The notes under the pieces were generated by a model. That model was not told the origin of the DNA, ran no database searches, and worked only from the letters and a program-made list of their open reading frames with translations. Position numbers and translations under genes: made by a program. A DNA stretch of 64,000 bases from Tethybacter castelli (GTDB taxonomy: Bacteria; Pseudomonadota; Gammaproteobacteria; Tethybacterales; Tethybacteraceae): positions 4,680 through 68,679 of the forward strand of contig JAZHEJ010000042.1 of assembly GCA_036679665.1 (NCBI GenBank), written 5' to 3'. Positions 53,120 to 61,982 of this stretch are shown in pieces (positions within the stretch are counted from its first letter, which is position 1; every line of letters begins with the position of its first letter).

Positions 53120-54613
53120 CTACAGCGCAGGAGAAGCCATTTGGCTAGGTCGCCATCCGGTTAGCCACAGGGACGCAAAATATGTCGCAACGCCAATCGA
53201 AGCTGCTATGGCGAGGCCGGCGACACGCTCAATTGCCGTTATCTGTGTCCATTCGCTAGGCTGACCCCTTAGCCAAAGTAATAACAAGGTCATGACAACG
53301 CATCCGCAGAGTACGCGCAACAAAAATCCCGGCCAACCCGGCTGGGGCTGGTAAATGTGTCGGTAAAGTAACACCCCGAGCAGTAATAACGCATTAACTG
53401 ATACGCCGATCGCTATGGCCAAGGCCAACCCCGCATGTTGTAACAAAGGAACGAGCGCAAAGTTCATAGCGACCGTAACCGCGAGCGCCACGGCCGATAT
53501 CTTAACCGGCACCATGATCTCCTGGCGGGAATAAAAACCCGCGGTAAGTGTTTTGATGCAAACTAGCGCCGGTACCCCGAAACTGTATGCAAACATCGCC
53601 AATGAAGTTTGTACGCTGTCAAGTGGTGTATAGTTGCCGTGCTGGAAGAATGTCGCGGCTAGCGGCAAGGCCAATACCGCCATGCCGAATGCCGCGGGGA
53701 GGCCGAGCAAAACCGCAATTCTTAGACTCCAGTCTAAGGTGATGCTAAATGGTTTTTGTTGATCTGAATGAGCTTGACGCGACAGCGTGGGCAGAACAAT
53801 TACTCCGAGTGCCGCACCTAGCAGCCCGGTAGGCAGTTCCATCATTCGGTCGGCAAAATATAGCCATGACACTGAGCCGTCTGCCAAAAACGATGCGAAT
53901 ACCAGATTGATGACAATGCCAAACTGAGCGATTGACACCCCGATCGCTCCCAAGCCGGTAAGTTTGAGAAGTTTTTTCATCTCAGGAGTCAGGCGCGGCC
54001 AAGCCAAGCGCGGTAATTTACCATATTTATACATTGCCGCCGCTTGTAAAGATAACTGGGCCAAGCCACCGATGATTACGCCCCACGCTAACGCTTCAAT
54101 CGGATTGGCAAGTTGTGGCGCTAGCAATATCGCGCACCCGATCAGGCTGATATTAAGCAAAGCTGGCGCAAATGCGAAAGCGGCGAAGCGGCCGTAAGAA
54201 TTAAGTACCGCGCCACCAAAGGCGGTAAGGGAAATAAGCAAAATATAGGGAAAAGTAATGCGCAACAATGTAACTGCGGCTTCTGATTTGCCTTCGATTT
54301 CCGCAAAACCAGGTGCAAGCACCGCGATGAGCAGCGGCGCCCCGATAATGCCGCACACACTGATCAAAGCAAGCACGCATGTTAGCCAGCTTGCAATAAT
54401 ATTGCGTAACTGTGCGGATTTATTGGATTCGCGCGCAGAGTTGTAAACCGGCACAAATGCTTGGGTAAATGCTCCTTCGGCGGTCAGGCGGCGTAGCAAG
54501 TTGGGAATTTTGAATGCCGCGAAAAACGCATCGGTATGCAGACCGACTGCGAATGAAAAAGCGATGGTAACATCGCGCACCAAGCCAAGAACGCGTGACA
54601 GCAAGGTCAGCAC
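53120..54613 (-). CDS. murJ: Lipid II flippase MurJ (start uncertain)
   Basis: 497 residues from GTG 54613; about 14 helices. Family signatures: SRVLGLVRDVTIAF, TDAFFAAFKIPNLLRRLTAEGAFTQAFVPVY, and YFADRMMELPTGLLGAALGVIVLPTLSR. It flips lipid II across the inner membrane. Homology continues upstream of the GTG: the in-frame codons immediately before it read SGRLSKALWSVS, aligning with the LLKSLAAVSS start of relatives, yet no ATG, GTG or TTG lies between 54613 and the in-frame TAG that ends leuC (54692-54694). A codon ATA at 54653-54655 follows AGGGAAG by nine bases. The true start may be non-canonical. Confidence 0.93.
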   Translation of the reverse strand: MLTLLSRVLGLVRDVTIAFSFAVGLHTDAFFAAFKIPNLLRRLTAEGAFTQAFVPVYNSARESNKSAQLRNIIASWLTCVLALISVCGIIGAPLLIAVLAPGFAEIEGKSEAAVTLLRITFPYILLISLTAFGGAVLNSYGRFAAFAFAPALLNISLIGCAILLAPQLANPIEALAWGVIIGGLAQLSLQAAAMYKYGKLPRLAWPRLTPEMKKLLKLTGLGAIGVSIAQFGIVINLVFASFLADGSVSWLYFADRMMELPTGLLGAALGVIVLPTLSRQAHSDQQKPFSITLDWSLRIAVLLGLPAAFGMAVLALPLAATFFQHGNYTPLDSVQTSLAMFAYSFGVPALVCIKTLTAGFYSRQEIMVPVKISAVALAVTVAMNFALVPLLQHAGLALAIAIGVSVNALLLLGVLLYRHIYQPQPGWPGFLLRVLCGCVVMTLLLLWLRGQPSEWTQITAIERVAGLAIAASIGVATYFASLWLTGWRPSQMASPAL

Positions 54614-54691
54614 TGAAACTGACCACAGCGCCTTGCTGAGCCGTCCGCTAGCTATATGTCGGTTCTTCCCTAGTGTGTCGGTGTCGACACA

Positions 54692-56209
54692 CTATGCTGC
54701 GGAGATATCAACGAAATGTCCTTTTCCGACCGTGGCGACCGCGGCGGCCATCACCGGACTGACCAGGTGGGTGCGAGCCTGGTAACCTTGCCTACCTTCG
54801 AAGTTGCGGTTTGAAGTGGAAGCGCAACGCTCATGCGGGCCTACCACATCGTCGTTCATGCCCAGACACATTGAGCATCCCGGCAGCCGCCACTCAAAGC
54901 CGGCTCGTTTAAGTTCGCGGGCGTAGCCTAAATCCACGGCCTGTTCGCTGACCTGACGCGAGCTAGGTACGATAATCGCTTTAAATTCGCCACCGCCCGG
55001 CGCCCGCTTGCGCGATACTGCGCGGCCACTACGGCGCACAAAGTCATAGACATCTTTGATATCCTGTAGACGGGCGTTGGTACAAGAACCGATGAACACC
55101 CTGTCCATGGCGATATCGGTGATTTTTGCGCCGGCTTTGAGTCCCATGTAGCTGAGCGCCGACTGATAACTGTCTTGACTTGCTGGATCATCTTGCGAAG
55201 CGGGATTCGGTACATAACCATCCACGTCCACCACCTGATCAGGCTTGGTTCCCCACGAAACTTGCGGCTTGATCTTGGCGGCGTCAAATTCATAACTAGT
55301 GTCAAATTGTGCATCATCATCTGAATGCAATGTGCGCCAATACCGTTCGGCTTGCGCAAACATTTTTCCGCTTGGAGCAAGCGGGCGGCCGCGCAAAAAT
55401 TCGATAGTCGTGTCATCAACCGCAACCATTGAAGAACGGGCTCCGCCCTCTATCGACATGTTGCATATCGTAAAGCGTCCGTCGATGTCAGATTGTTCGA
55501 TAGCCTCGCCGCAAAATTCAATTGAATGGCCTGCGGCGCCGAATACGCGCATTTCGCGGATTATGTTAAGAATTATGTCTTTGGCAAAAACATTTTCACG
55601 CAATTTGCCGGCCAAGGTTATGCGCATACTCTTGGGCTTAGTTTGCCACAAAGTCTGCGTGGCCAACACATGTTCTACTTCGGTGGTTCCGATACCGAAC
55701 GCCAGACATCCTAAAGCGCCGTTGGTGCTAGTGTGCGAATCACCGCAGACCACAGTCAAACCCGGCAATACAAAGCCTTGCTCAGGGCCTACCACATGAA
55801 CGATACCGGCGTGTCGCGACTCAGGTGAGAAATAACGAATATTGTTGGCATTGCAGTTGTTGTTGAGAGTGCTCATTTGCAATGCGGATGCTTGACCGCT
55901 TTGGATTCTGCGCATTGAGTTCGCGTAAGTGATTTTGGTGGTTCGATCGCCGCCGGTACCGCGTTCTTCATGGCGCTGATCGCGCTTTTTGTTGAGGTTG
56001 TGCTTGGTGGAAACATTGTGGTCGGCCACCGCGAGAATAAATTGACGACGACGGATATCGCGCCGTGCGACGCGCAAACCGTCGAAAGCTTGCGGGCTGG
56101 TTACCTCGTGCATCAGGTGGCGGTCAATATACAGTAAATCCCGGCCGCTATCGTCGGTGTCCACGATATGCCGATTCCAAATTTTGTCAAGTAAAGTTTT
56201 GCCGTGCAT
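54692..56209 (-). CDS. leuC: 3-isopropylmalate dehydratase large subunit, with insertion
   Basis: Fe-S enzyme of leucine synthesis. 505 residues from ATG 56209 (MHGKTLLDKIWNRHIV), about 35-40 longer than usual. YIDRHLMHEVTSPQAFDGL, HNVST, GIVHVVGPEQG, CGDSHTSTNGA, cluster cysteines in GSCTNAR and GCSMCLGMN, and RNFEGRQG identify LeuC. Between HNVST and MRRIQ (about residues 68-100) is an extra, strongly basic stretch (KKRDQRHEERGTGGDR). leuD and leuB are not adjacent; murJ follows in the same frame. Confidence 0.93.
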   Translation of the reverse strand: MHGKTLLDKIWNRHIVDTDDSGRDLLYIDRHLMHEVTSPQAFDGLRVARRDIRRRQFILAVADHNVSTKHNLNKKRDQRHEERGTGGDRTTKITYANSMRRIQSGQASALQMSTLNNNCNANNIRYFSPESRHAGIVHVVGPEQGFVLPGLTVVCGDSHTSTNGALGCLAFGIGTTEVEHVLATQTLWQTKPKSMRITLAGKLRENVFAKDIILNIIREMRVFGAAGHSIEFCGEAIEQSDIDGRFTICNMSIEGGARSSMVAVDDTTIEFLRGRPLAPSGKMFAQAERYWRTLHSDDDAQFDTSYEFDAAKIKPQVSWGTKPDQVVDVDGYVPNPASQDDPASQDSYQSALSYMGLKAGAKITDIAMDRVFIGSCTNARLQDIKDVYDFVRRSGRAVSRKRAPGGGEFKAIIVPSSRQVSEQAVDLGYARELKRAGFEWRLPGCSMCLGMNDDVVGPHERCASTSNRNFEGRQGYQARTHLVSPVMAAAVATVGKGHFVDISAA

Positions 56210-56247
56210 GATTTTTACGTGTGCCGTCAAAGCGTTGGCAGCAAAAG

Positions 56248-57303
56248 TTATTTTACGAAATTGTCGACTTTCGCAAGCTTGCCGCGTACTAGCGGCGGAG
56301 TCATTAGCCAGTGTTCGCAAAAATTATCAGGCAAAAGGCGCATCAATCTACTTAAGCTAGCGATGATTAAGATTGTAAACACGATTCGGGCAAACAATAC
56401 GCCAAACAAATGCGCCCCGAACAGCAAGGATATTAACGAGTCTTCTAGCAATGAGTGACAGATGCTTAAAGTTGCGACGGTCAAAAACATGTCACGTCGA
56501 TCAATTTTCCCTGAACGCATTTCGTTCAGCAACAGCGCCGCACCGTACGTTATGCCCAAAACCAAGCCGATTATCGCGACCACCGCGGCGGAGTGATGGA
56601 TACCCAGGATGCGCATCAACGGTTTGAGTAAAAATATAAATATGCGTTCGATATTCCAGATCCGCAGGTAGTACATCAACAGGTTGAGCATAAAAATAAC
56701 CGTAAAAAATACCACCCAGATTCGCAGTTGTCCGAACAGCCATTGCACCCAGGTGGCAGTGTCGCCGGCAGTGCCTACCACAAACAAGGTGGCCGGTTCT
56801 TGGAGCCAGTTCAGTGCCAAAAAGAAATGATTAAGCAAAAAACCCAGTGCAAAGGCGGTCCCAAAGCGCAATAAAACTGTCACCCAGGCTCGTACCCCAA
56901 GATACTGGGCGAGCCTTACTTCAACCACAATCGCGTGCGCCTCTAACAAGAGCAACGCGAATATTGTTGCCTGGGCGGTGGAAAGCTGAAGTTCATGCCA
57001 GTTTTCCGCCAAGAGCGCAAAACCTGCTAGTGGTTGGATTAGGATCGCCGCCGCCCAACCGACCCCGGCTTGTCCGGGCAGGCCGACCAGCTGCATTATC
57101 GGCACTAGCAGATTGCCCAGTGTAACAAGTAGCGGTATGAACATTTCAATGATCCGGAGCCCCAACAGGATCGGAAAAGTGAGCCAGAAGACAAAGGTAA
57201 AAGTTGCGACGCTAAGTCGCAATTGCGCGATGATAGTCGCAAAGATGTTGCGGTAAGCGGGTCGATGGTTGGACGAGGTGTCCTGTGAATCGCTGGTAGA
57301 CAT
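56248..57303 (-). CDS. Gate-domain (nucleoside recognition) membrane protein
   Basis: 351 residues, about eight to nine helices. The Gate-type segments are present: a first half with LVTLGNLLVPIMQLVGLPG, and a second with TVATLSICHSLLEDSLISLLFGAHLFG. Such proteins are annotated as nucleoside recognition or spore-maturation-like transporters; their substrates are unknown. Upstream in the same direction as leuC (38 bases between). Its ATG lies three bases from the first possible pmbA ATG on the other strand, so one start is probably internal. Confidence 0.75.
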   Translation of the reverse strand: MSTSDSQDTSSNHRPAYRNIFATIIAQLRLSVATFTFVFWLTFPILLGLRIIEMFIPLLVTLGNLLVPIMQLVGLPGQAGVGWAAAILIQPLAGFALLAENWHELQLSTAQATIFALLLLEAHAIVVEVRLAQYLGVRAWVTVLLRFGTAFALGFLLNHFFLALNWLQEPATLFVVGTAGDTATWVQWLFGQLRIWVVFFTVIFMLNLLMYYLRIWNIERIFIFLLKPLMRILGIHHSAAVVAIIGLVLGITYGAALLLNEMRSGKIDRRDMFLTVATLSICHSLLEDSLISLLFGAHLFGVLFARIVFTILIIASLSRLMRLLPDNFCEHWLMTPPLVRGKLAKVDNFVK

Positions 57304-57306
57304 TAA

Positions 57307-58692
57307 ATGCTGGGCCTAGCTGCTTCTATAATCAACCCTGTGGAATTCTACGGCTTTGCAAACAATGAAGCGCAGTTGCGCCAGATCGCGGAGGATGTGC
57401 TTGATCTTGCGGCTGCCAAAGGAGCCGACGGGGCGCAAGTGTCGCTGGGCGAATCATTCGGGCTGAATGTCGATGTGCGCGCCGGCTTTCCTGAACAGAT
57501 TGATTTTAGCCAACAGGTCAGCCTCGATATTGTGGTTTATATAGGTAAACGCACCGGCGCGGCCAGTTGCAGTTCGCTGGTTCGCAAGGATATTGAACAG
57601 AGCATAGAACGCAGTATTGTCATTGCCCGTCAGATGCACGAAGATGATTGCAACGGGTTGCCCGAGGTCGAGTTGCTCAATTTGGATAATCATATGGATT
57701 TGGATGTCTGTCACCCATGGCGCCCCAATGTCGAAGAGGCGGTGCGGATTGCCGCGGAAACTGCGCAAGCGAGCTGGGAAACAGACAAGCGAATCAACCG
57801 TACCAAAAGTGACGGTGCAGGGGTGAGCACGAGCGAAAGTCGTATCGTGCTGGCCAATTCATTAGGCTTCATGGCGGCGCGCGACATTAGTAGTCATATG
57901 GTATCTTGCGGAGTGATAGCCGATTTGGATCATGGCATGGAAACCGCGCACTGGTATGACAGCAAGATCGCCGCGCCGGATTTACAGGATCATCTCAAGA
58001 TCGGCGCCATTGCCGCGCGGCGCGCGGTGGCGCGAGCCGGCCGACGTAAAGTCTCTACCTGTAAAGTACCGGTGGTTTTTGAAACCGGATCCGCTCACAG
58101 CCTGATCAGAACATTGTGTTCAGCAATAAGCGGCGGCAGTGTTTATCGCAAGCTAAGTTATCTGGTCGACAAGGTGGGCGAACCGGTGGCGGCCGATCAT
58201 CTGACCGTACATGAAAACCCCTTTGCCCAACGACGCTTTGGCAGTACCTGCTATGACGCCGAGGGGGTTCGCACCACAACTCGCGATGTGATCAAAGACG
58301 GGGTACTTACCACTTATCTGCTTGACAGCTATACGGCGCGCAAACTCAAATTGCAGTCGACCGGGCATGCCGGCGGTACCCACAATCTTGAAGTACGTTG
58401 CCGTGAAGCAACATTAGAGGAGCTGCTAGGCCAGATGGAGCGCGGCCTGTTCGTTACCGATTTGGTCGGTAAGGGCGGAAATATCGTAACCGGCGATTAT
58501 TCTGCCGGCGCCAGCGGATTTTGGATTGAGCAAGGCAAGATTGCCTATCCAGTTGAAGAAGCGACCATTGCCGGTACGCTACCGCAACTATTGGCCGGTA
58601 TCGTAGCCGGCGCGGACGACGCCCGCACGCTAGGCGGATTAAGTTGCGGTTCGTTACTGGTTGAGCAACTCGCAGTAGGCGGAGCAACTTAG
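57307..58692 (+). CDS. pmbA: PmbA/TldE, partner subunit of the TldD/TldE metalloprotease
   Basis: 461 residues from ATG 57307, or 450 from GTG 57340, the latter matching E. coli PmbA exactly in length and preferred because TATAAT (57327-57332) lies just upstream. Family segments: AISGGSVYRKLSYLVDKVG, EGVRTTTRDVIKDGVLTTYLLDSYTARKL, STGHAGGTHN, TGDYSAGASGFWIE. PmbA pairs with TldD, which holds the metal, to degrade peptides such as CcdA and process microcins. tldD is not in the window. Confidence 0.93.
   Translation: MLGLAASIINPVEFYGFANNEAQLRQIAEDVLDLAAAKGADGAQVSLGESFGLNVDVRAGFPEQIDFSQQVSLDIVVYIGKRTGAASCSSLVRKDIEQSIERSIVIARQMHEDDCNGLPEVELLNLDNHMDLDVCHPWRPNVEEAVRIAAETAQASWETDKRINRTKSDGAGVSTSESRIVLANSLGFMAARDISSHMVSCGVIADLDHGMETAHWYDSKIAAPDLQDHLKIGAIAARRAVARAGRRKVSTCKVPVVFETGSAHSLIRTLCSAISGGSVYRKLSYLVDKVGEPVAADHLTVHENPFAQRRFGSTCYDAEGVRTTTRDVIKDGVLTTYLLDSYTARKLKLQSTGHAGGTHNLEVRCREATLEELLGQMERGLFVTDLVGKGGNIVTGDYSAGASGFWIEQGKIAYPVEEATIAGTLPQLLAGIVAGADDARTLGGLSCGSLLVEQLAVGGAT
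57327..57332 (+). promoter_or_regulatory. Candidate -10 element for pmbA
   Basis: Perfect TATAAT ending seven bases before GTG 57340. Initiation would be at or one base before the GTG. No TTGACA-like -35 at 15-18 bases, and it lies downstream of the alternative ATG 57307. Confidence 0.4.
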
Positions 58693-58703
58693 CAGCCAGG
58701 GCG

Positions 58704-59513
58704 TTATGCCGGCGGCGCCAGGGTAAACCACAGCGCAACGAGTATTCCGACCGCGATTCGGTACCAGCCAAACGGACGAAAATCGCGCGTGGCCACATAG
58801 CCTAGCAGCCAGCGTACCGCAAATAAAGCACTTAGAAAAGATACGCCAAAAGCAAGCGCTATAAACGCGGTGTTTTCATCAGCCAATACGCTTTTGTTTT
58901 GCCACAGATCAAAGAGTGAGGCGGCAAATATAACCGGAATAGCCAAAAAAAATGAAAACTCCGTGGCCGCGGAGCGGGACAGTCCCGTTAGCCTGCCGCC
59001 CATGATAGTAGCCGCGGAACGCGACACGCCGGGAAACAGCGACAGAATCTGGGCGATACCAACCCATAACGCGTCACGCATATTCATGTCGTCAATGCTA
59101 GACACACGTTCAGTAATGTGCCGGCGTTCAATCAGAATTATCGCTACTCCGCCGACGATAAGCGCTCCTGCCACAGTCAGCGGATTAAACAGCAATTCTT
59201 TAATTTGAACATGCACCGCCAAGCCCACCACGGCCGCGGGAAAAAATGCTATGGCCAACCGCAGGATGAATCTTTGGGTTTGAGCTGACGACAGCGAAAG
59301 TACTAGTTGACCAAGCCGAATCCGGTAGTGCCAACAAACTGCCAGGATCGCGCCAAACTGAATAATGACGATAGTAGCGTCAATACCTTCTCCGCTGCGT
59401 CCTAGCAAACGCGCCGCCACTATCAGGTGACCGGTCGAGGACACCGGCAAAAATTCGGTCAGTCCTTCGACCAAACCAAGCAGCATTGCCGCCCAAGCAT
59501 CGCCTGCGGACAT
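58704..59513 (-). CDS. uppP: Undecaprenyl-diphosphate phosphatase
   Basis: 269 residues from ATG 59513. Integral membrane enzyme that dephosphorylates undecaprenyl diphosphate to recycle the lipid carrier. Both signature loops are intact: LVEGLTEFLPVSSTGHL (14-30) and FPGVSRSAATIMGGRLTG. About eight helices. Last gene of a leftward five-gene unit, two bases after dcd. Confidence 0.95.
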   Translation of the reverse strand: MSAGDAWAAMLLGLVEGLTEFLPVSSTGHLIVAARLLGRSGEGIDATIVIIQFGAILAVCWHYRIRLGQLVLSLSSAQTQRFILRLAIAFFPAAVVGLAVHVQIKELLFNPLTVAGALIVGGVAIILIERRHITERVSSIDDMNMRDALWVGIAQILSLFPGVSRSAATIMGGRLTGLSRSAATEFSFFLAIPVIFAASLFDLWQNKSVLADENTAFIALAFGVSFLSALFAVRWLLGYVATRDFRPFGWYRIAVGILVALWFTLAPPA

Positions 59514-59515
59514 GT

Positions 59516-60082
59516 CTACAGCTTCGGCAAGGTAAGCTCCAGTTGGTTTTGGTACTTGCCGTCGCGGTCGCGGTACGAGGTACGGCAAGGTTCGCGGGCC
59601 GCGAAGAACAAAAACTGGGCAATGCCTTCGTTGGCGTATATTTTGGCCGGTAACGGCGTGGTGTTTGACAGCTCAAGTGTTACATGCCCTTCCCATTCCG
59701 GTTCCAGCGGGGTGACATTGACGATAATTCCGCATCGGGCGTATGTTGATTTCCCGACGCAGATGGTCATGATGTCGCGCGGAATGCGAAAGTATTCCAT
59801 TGTGTTTGCCAAGGCAAACGAGTTGGGTGGAATGATGCAACTATCGCCGCGCTGATCGACCATTGAGGACATGTCAATGTGCTTGGGATCAACCAAAGTC
59901 GCGTTGAGATTGGTAAACACTTTAAAGTGGTTGTCGCAACGCGCATCGTAGCCGTAGCTTGAAGTGCCATACGAAAGGGCGGCTTCGCCGTTGGCGTTTA
60001 CCTTGATCTGCTCGGCGCTAAACGGCTCAATCATGCCTTTGCGGGCCATTTCTTCAATCCAGTGGTCGGGCATCACACTCAT
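59516..60082 (-). CDS. dcd: dCTP deaminase
   Basis: 188 residues. Deaminates dCTP to dUTP for thymidylate supply. SYGTSSYGYDAR, GKSTYARCG (110-118, with the nucleotide-binding S and R) and EPEWEGHVTLELSN with the catalytic glutamate are clear. Belongs to the class with this PEWEGHVTLE motif, as in Pseudomonas, rather than the E. coli-like variant. Has a candidate internal promoter at the end of thrB. Confidence 0.96.
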   Translation of the reverse strand: MSVMPDHWIEEMARKGMIEPFSAEQIKVNANGEAALSYGTSSYGYDARCDNHFKVFTNLNATLVDPKHIDMSSMVDQRGDSCIIPPNSFALANTMEYFRIPRDIMTICVGKSTYARCGIIVNVTPLEPEWEGHVTLELSNTTPLPAKIYANEGIAQFLFFAAREPCRTSYRDRDGKYQNQLELTLPKL

Positions 60083-60090
60083 GGGCGACT

Positions 60091-60117
60091 ATTCTAGCTT
60101 TAGCGCATGGCGCGCAA
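60091..60117 (-). promoter_or_regulatory. Candidate internal promoter for dcd-uppP
   Basis: On the minus strand TTGCGC (60112-60117), 15-base spacer, TAGAAT (60091-60096), ending eight bases before the dcd ATG with no Shine-Dalgarno. Overlaps the thrB stop codon. Confidence 0.4.
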
Positions 60118-61056
60118 TAACTCGTCAGGGCGGTCCAGGCAAAGCGCAAGCCGGGTACGAAAACCTTGGGGGTCATGCGGATTTAGTACCCGCGCGGCGC
60201 GCGGATTGAGAATATCAAGATGGCGCGACAGCCAAAACCGCAACGCGGCACTGACAAAAATGTCGGCCAGCAAGTCGGGGTGCTCAGGTAGCAACGGCAA
60301 CTTACGCTTATAAGCGCCCAGCATTGCGGCCAGATGATCGTGATAAATGGTGCCTTGGTCGTCCATGCACCAATCAATACATGCTACGGCAAGATCAAAT
60401 GCCGGCAGATCGTGCCCGGCAAAATAAAAGTCGATTATGCCGTTGATGTGTTCGTTGACCCACAGCACGTTGTTGCGAAACAAGTCGCAGTGACAGGCCA
60501 GTTCAGGCAACCCAGCTTCAGCTACGCGACGATCGGCTTTTTGAGCGCGCTCTAAAAGTATGCGGTCGTTGGAAGATAAGTGGGGGGCGATTTGTCGCGC
60601 GGCATTCTTACGCCAGGCATGGCCGCGCGGGTTGGGGATTTGACCGCCAAAGTCGTCAGCGTCTTGATGCAAACTGGCGATCTGCGCGCCCATTGTGGCG
60701 CATTCGATAGGAGTCGGTTGCAGACGCGGTTCTCCGGACGCAAATGCAACCACCGCTGCGGGCTTGTCATCGAAAATCGTGCAAGTTGAACCTTTACGGT
60801 TTTGCAAAGTTTGCGGCACAGCCAACTTCTTATTGTGCATGTGCAAGGCAAGATCGAGACAGTAGGTCGCGATATCCATTGACCATACCTCGACGATGGT
60901 AAATACGTATGCGGACGAATCGGCGCAAACGATACGGTAGTTGGTGTTTTCGATACCATCAGTGATCGGCTCGGGCTCCGCAATCAGTTCCAGGCTATAG
61001 TTTTGTGCCAGCCACTGGCTAAGGACAGGGTGCTCGACGTGGGTAAAAACCGCCAT
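60100..61056 (-). CDS. thrB: Homoserine kinase, type II (APH fold)
   Basis: 318 residues from ATG 61056. Phosphorylates homoserine in threonine synthesis. It is the aminoglycoside-phosphotransferase-fold form found in Pseudomonas and relatives, not the GHMP-type ThrB of E. coli. GIENTNYRI near residue 35, catalytic HCDLFRNN (189-196; D191, N196) and metal-binding IIDFYFAG (D209) with DLAVACIDWC. ATG overlaps the DUF368 stop by one base. thrA and thrC are not nearby. Confidence 0.93.
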   Translation of the reverse strand: MAVFTHVEHPVLSQWLAQNYSLELIAEPEPITDGIENTNYRIVCADSSAYVFTIVEVWSMDIATYCLDLALHMHNKKLAVPQTLQNRKGSTCTIFDDKPAAVVAFASGEPRLQPTPIECATMGAQIASLHQDADDFGGQIPNPRGHAWRKNAARQIAPHLSSNDRILLERAQKADRRVAEAGLPELACHCDLFRNNVLWVNEHINGIIDFYFAGHDLPAFDLAVACIDWCMDDQGTIYHDHLAAMLGAYKRKLPLLPEHPDLLADIFVSAALRFWLSRHLDILNPRAARVLNPHDPQGFRTRLALCLDRPDELLRAMR

Positions 61057-61982
61057 TATCGTACTTGTGGCGAAGAAAAATAGTTGGCCCAATATTCAAT
61101 GCCAAGCACAGCTAATATGCCGAAGACAAAGCAGGCCCCGGCAAGCAGGTATTGCGGTTCAGGCAGTTCGGTTGGCCAGACCGCTATTTGTAAAATTTGC
61201 CTGATATCACCGGTCTGTTCTTTCCACGGCCACAGTTTAGGCAATACCCCAAGCATGAAACTCGCCAGTACCGCCATAACCGGCAGATACAGGTGGACAA
61301 GTAGCTTACGCAGTAGCTTGGCAAATAATGCCAGCCCTAATAATCCTCCACTGGCGAAGCTAAGCAAAACCGCGAAATTCAGTTCATGCACGGCATCGAT
61401 TAAAAACGGATATACGCCAATGAGCAACAACACAAAACTACCGGAAATACCAGGCAAAATCATCGCGCACAACGCTAGCATGCCAGCAAGAAAGTAGCCT
61501 GACAACGGCGGGGCGTTTTGCAAGGTTGCAGTCGGAGCAAATACGACAAGCATCGCGGTTCCCATTCCACCTAGCACACACAATATCAACAGTAGATTGA
61601 AAGGGCGCAATTTATAGAGGATGCGTAACGCCGCGACAAAGGTTAGGCCGCAAAAAAAAGACAGCAATGCGATGGATTGGTTTATCAACAGGTGACGTAA
61701 CGGAGTAGCAGCGGTTACGATTGCCACCACCGCGCCGCTGAATAAAACCAGCAAGAAAGTACCGTCGATTGCGCGCCACATAACTCGGAGTTGACCTTTG
61801 AACAAAAACAACCAAACTGTCGGACTCGCGCAAAGATTCAAAGCTTTGATTAGCCGGCCATAGATTCCGGTAATCAATGCCAGGGTGCCGCCTGAAACTC
61901 CGGGGACCAGATCGGCAAGTCCGATTGCGATACCGCATGCGAACACTCCGGTCAAGCGACGACCGTTCGGCTTTTGGGTCAT
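61056..61982 (-). CDS. DUF368 family membrane protein, predicted undecaprenyl-phosphate translocase
   Basis: 308 residues, eight or nine helices. Family signature GLADLVPGVSGGTLALITGIY (first part at 21-33) and a second related loop AMILPGISGSFVLLLIG, which are the inverted-repeat re-entrant motifs of DUF368. DUF368 members (PopT) have been reported to return undecaprenyl phosphate across the membrane. The uppP gene in the same operon fits carrier-lipid recycling. Overlaps the neighbouring genes on both sides. Confidence 0.88.
   Translation of the reverse strand: MTQKPNGRRLTGVFACGIAIGLADLVPGVSGGTLALITGIYGRLIKALNLCASPTVWLFLFKGQLRVMWRAIDGTFLLVLFSGAVVAIVTAATPLRHLLINQSIALLSFFCGLTFVAALRILYKLRPFNLLLILCVLGGMGTAMLVVFAPTATLQNAPPLSGYFLAGMLALCAMILPGISGSFVLLLIGVYPFLIDAVHELNFAVLLSFASGGLLGLALFAKLLRKLLVHLYLPVMAVLASFMLGVLPKLWPWKEQTGDIRQILQIAVWPTELPEPQYLLAGACFVFGILAVLGIEYWANYFSSPQVR

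Noticed and set aside
54613..54694. leuC-TAG-murJ considered as a readthrough fusion because both are in one frame.
   Set aside because: Same frame occurs by chance one time in three, both proteins are complete on their own, and no fusion of these families is known to me.
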